From an uncultured Lachnospiraceae bacterium (GTDB lineage Bacteria; Bacillota; Clostridia; Lachnospirales; Lachnospiraceae): a DNA stretch of 9,011 nucleotides. A program made the position numbers and the translations under genes. The notes under the pieces were generated by a model. That model was not told where the DNA came from. It made no database searches and saw only the letters and a list, made by a program, of their open reading frames with translations. Position 1 is the first letter of the stretch. Every line of letters begins with the position of its first letter. The DNA lies in the NCBI GenBank assembly GCA_937877165.1, contig CALEFO010000020.1, positions 1 to 9,011 on the forward strand, written 5' to 3'. Of the stretch, positions 7,394-9,011 are shown one piece after another.

Positions 7394-7437
7394 AAAGGGC
7401 TTAACACTGTTTAAAAATCAACAGTGCCAAGCCCTTT
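7394..7437. terminator. Bidirectional intrinsic terminator inside the element
   Basis: AAAGGGCTT (7394-7402) pairs with AAGCCCTTT (7429-7437), and CACTGTT (7405-7411) pairs with AACAGTG (7420-7426). A 2x2 internal loop separates the two helices and the loop is 8 nt. On the plus strand it is followed by CCATTATTTTTTC; on the minus strand by six T residues (7396-7391). It ends the Bro-N gene on one side and the broken small gene on the other. Confidence 0.88.
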
Positions 7438-7449
7438 CCATTATTTTTT

Positions 7450-7659
7450 CTATTTTACTTTTTTCGCCGGATACCTGGCTGCCAAATTCAAATATCCACA
7501 ATACAAGCCATTCCCCTGTGAATCCTTCACCGAGCTCTTATCAAAAAGTTTCTTTAACTCATCATACTGCCCTGCCGGAATCAACATCTCATATGTAGTT
7601 CAAATGTCTCAATGCGTGGCATTTACATATTGAATAAATGCCACCGCTTGTAATTTCAC
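7450..7659 (-). pseudogene. Small unknown gene broken by two in-frame TGA codons
   Basis: A GTG at 7659-7657, preceded by AAAGGA (4-nt spacing), opens a frame of 70 codons ending in TAG (7452-7450), 12 bp before the terminator stem. It reads MKLQAVAFIQYVNATH, TGA, D-I, TGA, TTYEM, then continues MLIPAGQYDELKKLFDKSSV, KDSQGNGLYCGYLNLAARYP, AKKVK. The last 45 codons from ATG 7587 form an uninterrupted ORF with ordinary codon use, but that ATG has no clear SD. A promoter-like sequence, RBS, start, one consistent frame, stop and terminator all line up, so this looks like a real gene that has decayed or, less likely, one whose UGA codons are read through. I do not recognise the protein family. The C-terminal 45 residues could still be made as a separate small protein. 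Confidence 0.45.
7616..7644. repeat. Perfect 10-bp inverted repeat with 9-nt loop
   Basis: GTGGCATTTA (7616-7625) and TAAATGCCAC (7635-7644) are exact reverse complements; two more pairs form if one base is bulged. No T run follows on either strand, so it is not a typical terminator. It lies in the first third of the broken small gene, just before its TGA codons, and could be an operator or an RNA structure. Confidence 0.6.
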
Positions 7660-7672
7660 TCGATCCTTTTAT

Positions 7673-7701
7673 ATGAAATCTGTCTGGAACACTGCTGTCA
7701 A
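7673..7701 (-). promoter_or_regulatory. Possible promoter of the broken small gene, using the -35 in the right repeat
   Basis: The right repeat carries the same TTGACA (7701-7696, minus strand), overlapping the recX stop codon. After 17 nt comes TTTCAT (7678-7673), a 4/6 match to the -10 consensus, and then the AAAGGA-GTG start of the small gene. The -35 is perfect, but the -10 is weak and unproven. Confidence 0.35.
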
Positions 7702-7717
7702 GAATGGAGCGCCGCCC
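7696..7717. repeat. Right copy of the 22-bp direct repeat, at the recX 3' end
   Basis: Identical to 6184-6205. On the minus strand it encodes the last seven recX residues (RAALHS region), the TGA stop and two further bases. If integration was site-specific, this copy is the att junction that restores recX. Confidence 0.9.
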
Positions 7718-8312
7718 GAATGACTTCAGCCGAGTACCCCTTCCGCATCAGAAAGGCCTTCGTTTTCTGCGTCTCCTGCCAATCCGCCGTCTCAGGATCG
7801 TAGTGCCGCTTCCGGAGAAGTTCATGAACTTGCGAAACTTCCTCCTCGAAAATCTGGCTGCCGTTTTCCTCCTCCCATTCCGTGAAGACCTCATCGGCAA
7901 GATCCGAGGAGATTCCTTTATTCAAGAGGTCCATCCGAAGCCTCAGACGGCTCCGGCTTCCCGCATGGGAGTGCAGATAATTCTCTGCAAAGCGGCGGTC
8001 ATCCACATAGTGTGCCTCTTTCATGGCCTCCACGGCCTCCCGAACAACCTCTTCCGGGAAGCCGCTTCCTGTAAGCTTCCCGGAGAGTGCCTTCTCCGTG
8101 TAGTCCATGTCCTTTAAAAGGCTCCCGCACTTTAAAAGCGCATCGCTTCTCAGCTTCCCGCAAAGTTTCCCCCACACCTCTTCCGAAATCTCCGCATCTT
8201 TTCTGAGATCGAATTGTAAAATATCCCGATTGGACAAAACCAGAGTCTGATCGTAATCGATCGTGACTCTGGTTCTCGTCTTGCCCACGGGTGTCAGGTC
8301 CGTGATCTGCAT
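7698..8312 (-). CDS. recX: RecX, regulatory protein acting on RecA
   Basis: The 204-residue protein is of normal RecX length, and composed mainly of helices in three-helix repeats. The family signature HYVDDRRFAENYLHS (101-115) is clear, preceded by the first repeat (LLKDMDYTEKALSGKL) and followed by SRLRLRMDLLNKGIS. The last repeat ends KAFLMRKGYSAEVIRAALHS. RecX binds in the groove of RecA filaments on single-stranded DNA and usually limits filament growth and strand exchange. The ATG at 8312 lies 2 bp after the recA TGA with no strong SD in the short gap, so translational coupling to recA is likely and keeps RecX scarce relative to RecA. Its last codons coincide with the 22-bp repeat that bounds the putative element; the protein itself looks complete. 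Confidence 0.95.
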   Translation of the reverse strand: MQITDLTPVGKTRTRVTIDYDQTLVLSNRDILQFDLRKDAEISEEVWGKLCGKLRSDALLKCGSLLKDMDYTEKALSGKLTGSGFPEEVVREAVEAMKEAHYVDDRRFAENYLHSHAGSRSRLRLRMDLLNKGISSDLADEVFTEWEEENGSQIFEEEVSQVHELLRKRHYDPETADWQETQKTKAFLMRKGYSAEVIRAALHS

Positions 8313-8314
8313 GC

Positions 8315-9011
8315 TCAGTTATTCTCTTTCTCTTCCTCCGGAGCTTCTCCGGTCTCTTCCGGCTTCCTTGCACCCTCTGGATCCAGTCCGTAGTGCTCAC
8401 GCACCTTCCGGTCAATCTCGTACAGGACTTCCGGATGCTCCTCCAGATACTTCTTCGCGTTCTCGCGGCCCTGTCCGATCTTATCGCTTCCGTAGTTGTA
8501 CCACGCACCGCTCTTCACCACGATATCGCTGTTCGCGGCAAGATCCAGAACGTCTCCGGAATACGAAATGCCCCGGCCGAACATGATATCAAACTCCGCC
8601 TCCTTGAACGGCGGCGCGATCTTGTTCTTGACCACCTTGACCCTCGTGCGGTTTCCAATTACCTCGCCGCTCTGCTTGATCGCCTCGATGCGGCGAACAT
8701 CCAGCCGGATCGAAGAATAAAATTTCAGTGCGCGGCCGCCGGTTGTCGTCTCCGGATTGCCGAACATCACGCCGACCTTCTCACGCAGCTGGTTGATGAA
8801 AATCACCGTGCAGTTGGACTTCGAGATCACCGCGGTCAGTTTCCGGAGAGCCTGGCTCATCAGTCTCGCCTGAAGGCCTACATGCGAGTCGCCCATGTCA
8901 CCGTCGATCTCCGCCTTCGGAACCAGGGCTGCAACCGAGTCGATAACTACAATATCAATCGCGCCGGACCGTACCATGGTCTCCGCGATCTCCAGACCCT
9001 GCTCTCCGGAG
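8315..9011 (-). CDS. recA: RecA recombinase, C-terminal part (gene continues past the window)
   Basis: About 231 residues of RecA are visible, beginning SGEQGLEIAETM at the right edge. The Walker B strand is AIDIVVIDSVAALVPKAE. DNA-binding loop L1 lies in GDMGDSHVGLQARLMSQALR, and FINQLREKVGVMFGNPETTT leads into loop L2 (GGRALKFYSSIRLDVRR). The C-terminal domain ends in an acidic tail (EETGEAPEEEKENN), as is usual, where it moderates filament assembly. The Walker A motif, N-terminus and promoter are outside the window, so an SOS box cannot be assessed. RecA carries out ATP-dependent strand exchange and triggers LexA self-cleavage. The stop TGA (8317-8315) is 2 bp from recX. Confidence 0.98.
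   Translation of the reverse strand, partial: SGEQGLEIAETMVRSGAIDIVVIDSVAALVPKAEIDGDMGDSHVGLQARLMSQALRKLTAVISKSNCTVIFINQLREKVGVMFGNPETTTGGRALKFYSSIRLDVRRIEAIKQSGEVIGNRTRVKVVKNKIAPPFKEAEFDIMFGRGISYSGDVLDLAANSDIVVKSGAWYNYGSDKIGQGRENAKKYLEEHPEVLYEIDRKVREHYGLDPEGARKPEETGEAPEEEKENN

Larger units (their letters stand above)
6184..7717. mobile_element. Putative small integrated element (about 1.5 kb) at the 3' end of recX, bounded by 22-bp direct repeats
   Basis: The 22-bp repeats lie 1512 bp apart. Between them are a Bro-N/DinD-like gene, a bidirectional terminator and a broken minus-strand small gene. The right repeat is the last seven codons, stop and next two bases of recX, so recX is intact. 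This matches elements that integrate site-specifically into the 3' end of a gene and restore it. The interior, especially 6290-6470 and 7380-7690, looks AT-richer than the flanking genes. There is no integrase, transposase or terminal inverted repeat, so it would be a non-autonomous cassette or the remnant of a larger prophage or satellite. A 22-bp duplication is longer than usual transposon target duplications. The boundaries are inferred from the repeat alone. Confidence 0.6.

Noticed and set aside
7424..7633. A 69-codon plus-strand frame within the element
   Set aside because: Begins inside the terminator stem, lacks an RBS, and is the antisense of the better-supported minus-strand frame.
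7616..7659. The hairpin as a bacterial SECIS element making the UGAs selenocysteine
   Set aside because: Bacterial SECIS hairpins lie immediately downstream of the UGA; this one is upstream, and the loop is not of the known type.
6184..7717. An insertion sequence or classical transposon
   Set aside because: No transposase, no terminal inverted repeats found at the repeat junctions, and a 22-bp duplication is too long for common IS families.

Overview
The window looks like chromosomal DNA from a moderately GC-rich Firmicute of class Clostridia, most likely a Lachnospiraceae-type gut or oral anaerobe. This is inferred from the gene set: RNase Y, an RqcH/NFACT protein, a SpoVB/YtgP-like flippase, a GT5 glycogen synthase, and recA directly followed by recX. 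Strong AGGAGG-type ribosome binding sites and sigma-A-like promoters agree with it. No rRNA, tRNA, CRISPR array or transposase was seen.

Layout. Positions 1-977 (+) hold the 3' part of rqcH, whose end folds into a hairpin terminator at 953-996 shared with the convergent operon. On the minus strand, glgA (4200-2752) and a MurJ/SpoVB-like flippase (2720-1044) form a two-gene operon. It has a promoter at about 4342-4371 and a leader containing a bulged hairpin. rny (6040-4472, minus) has its own promoter (TTGACA-17-TACTAT, 6161-6189) and a 14-bp terminator hairpin (4380-4411). At the right edge, recA (partial) and recX (8312-7698) form a tightly coupled minus-strand pair.

The unusual part is 6184-7717, between recX and rny. 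A perfect 22-bp direct repeat (6184-6205 and 7696-7717) brackets about 1.5 kb. The right copy is the last codons and stop of recX; the left copy supplies the -35 box of the rny promoter. The simplest reading is that the ancestral order was recA-recX-rny, with the recX stop codon lying inside the rny -35 hexamer. A small element then integrated there and duplicated the site, leaving both recX and rny functional. The element carries a plus-strand Bro-N/DinD-like gene (6470-7378), a bidirectional terminator (7394-7437), and on the minus strand a 70-codon reading frame broken by two in-frame TGA codons (7659-7450). No integrase is present, so it would be non-autonomous or a remnant.

Functional picture: housekeeping genes for ribosome rescue, envelope precursor export, glycogen synthesis, mRNA decay and recombination surround a compact phage-like cassette. 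The cassette sits at the recombination locus, and its protein belongs to a family with links to phage switches and to SOS/RecA modulation.
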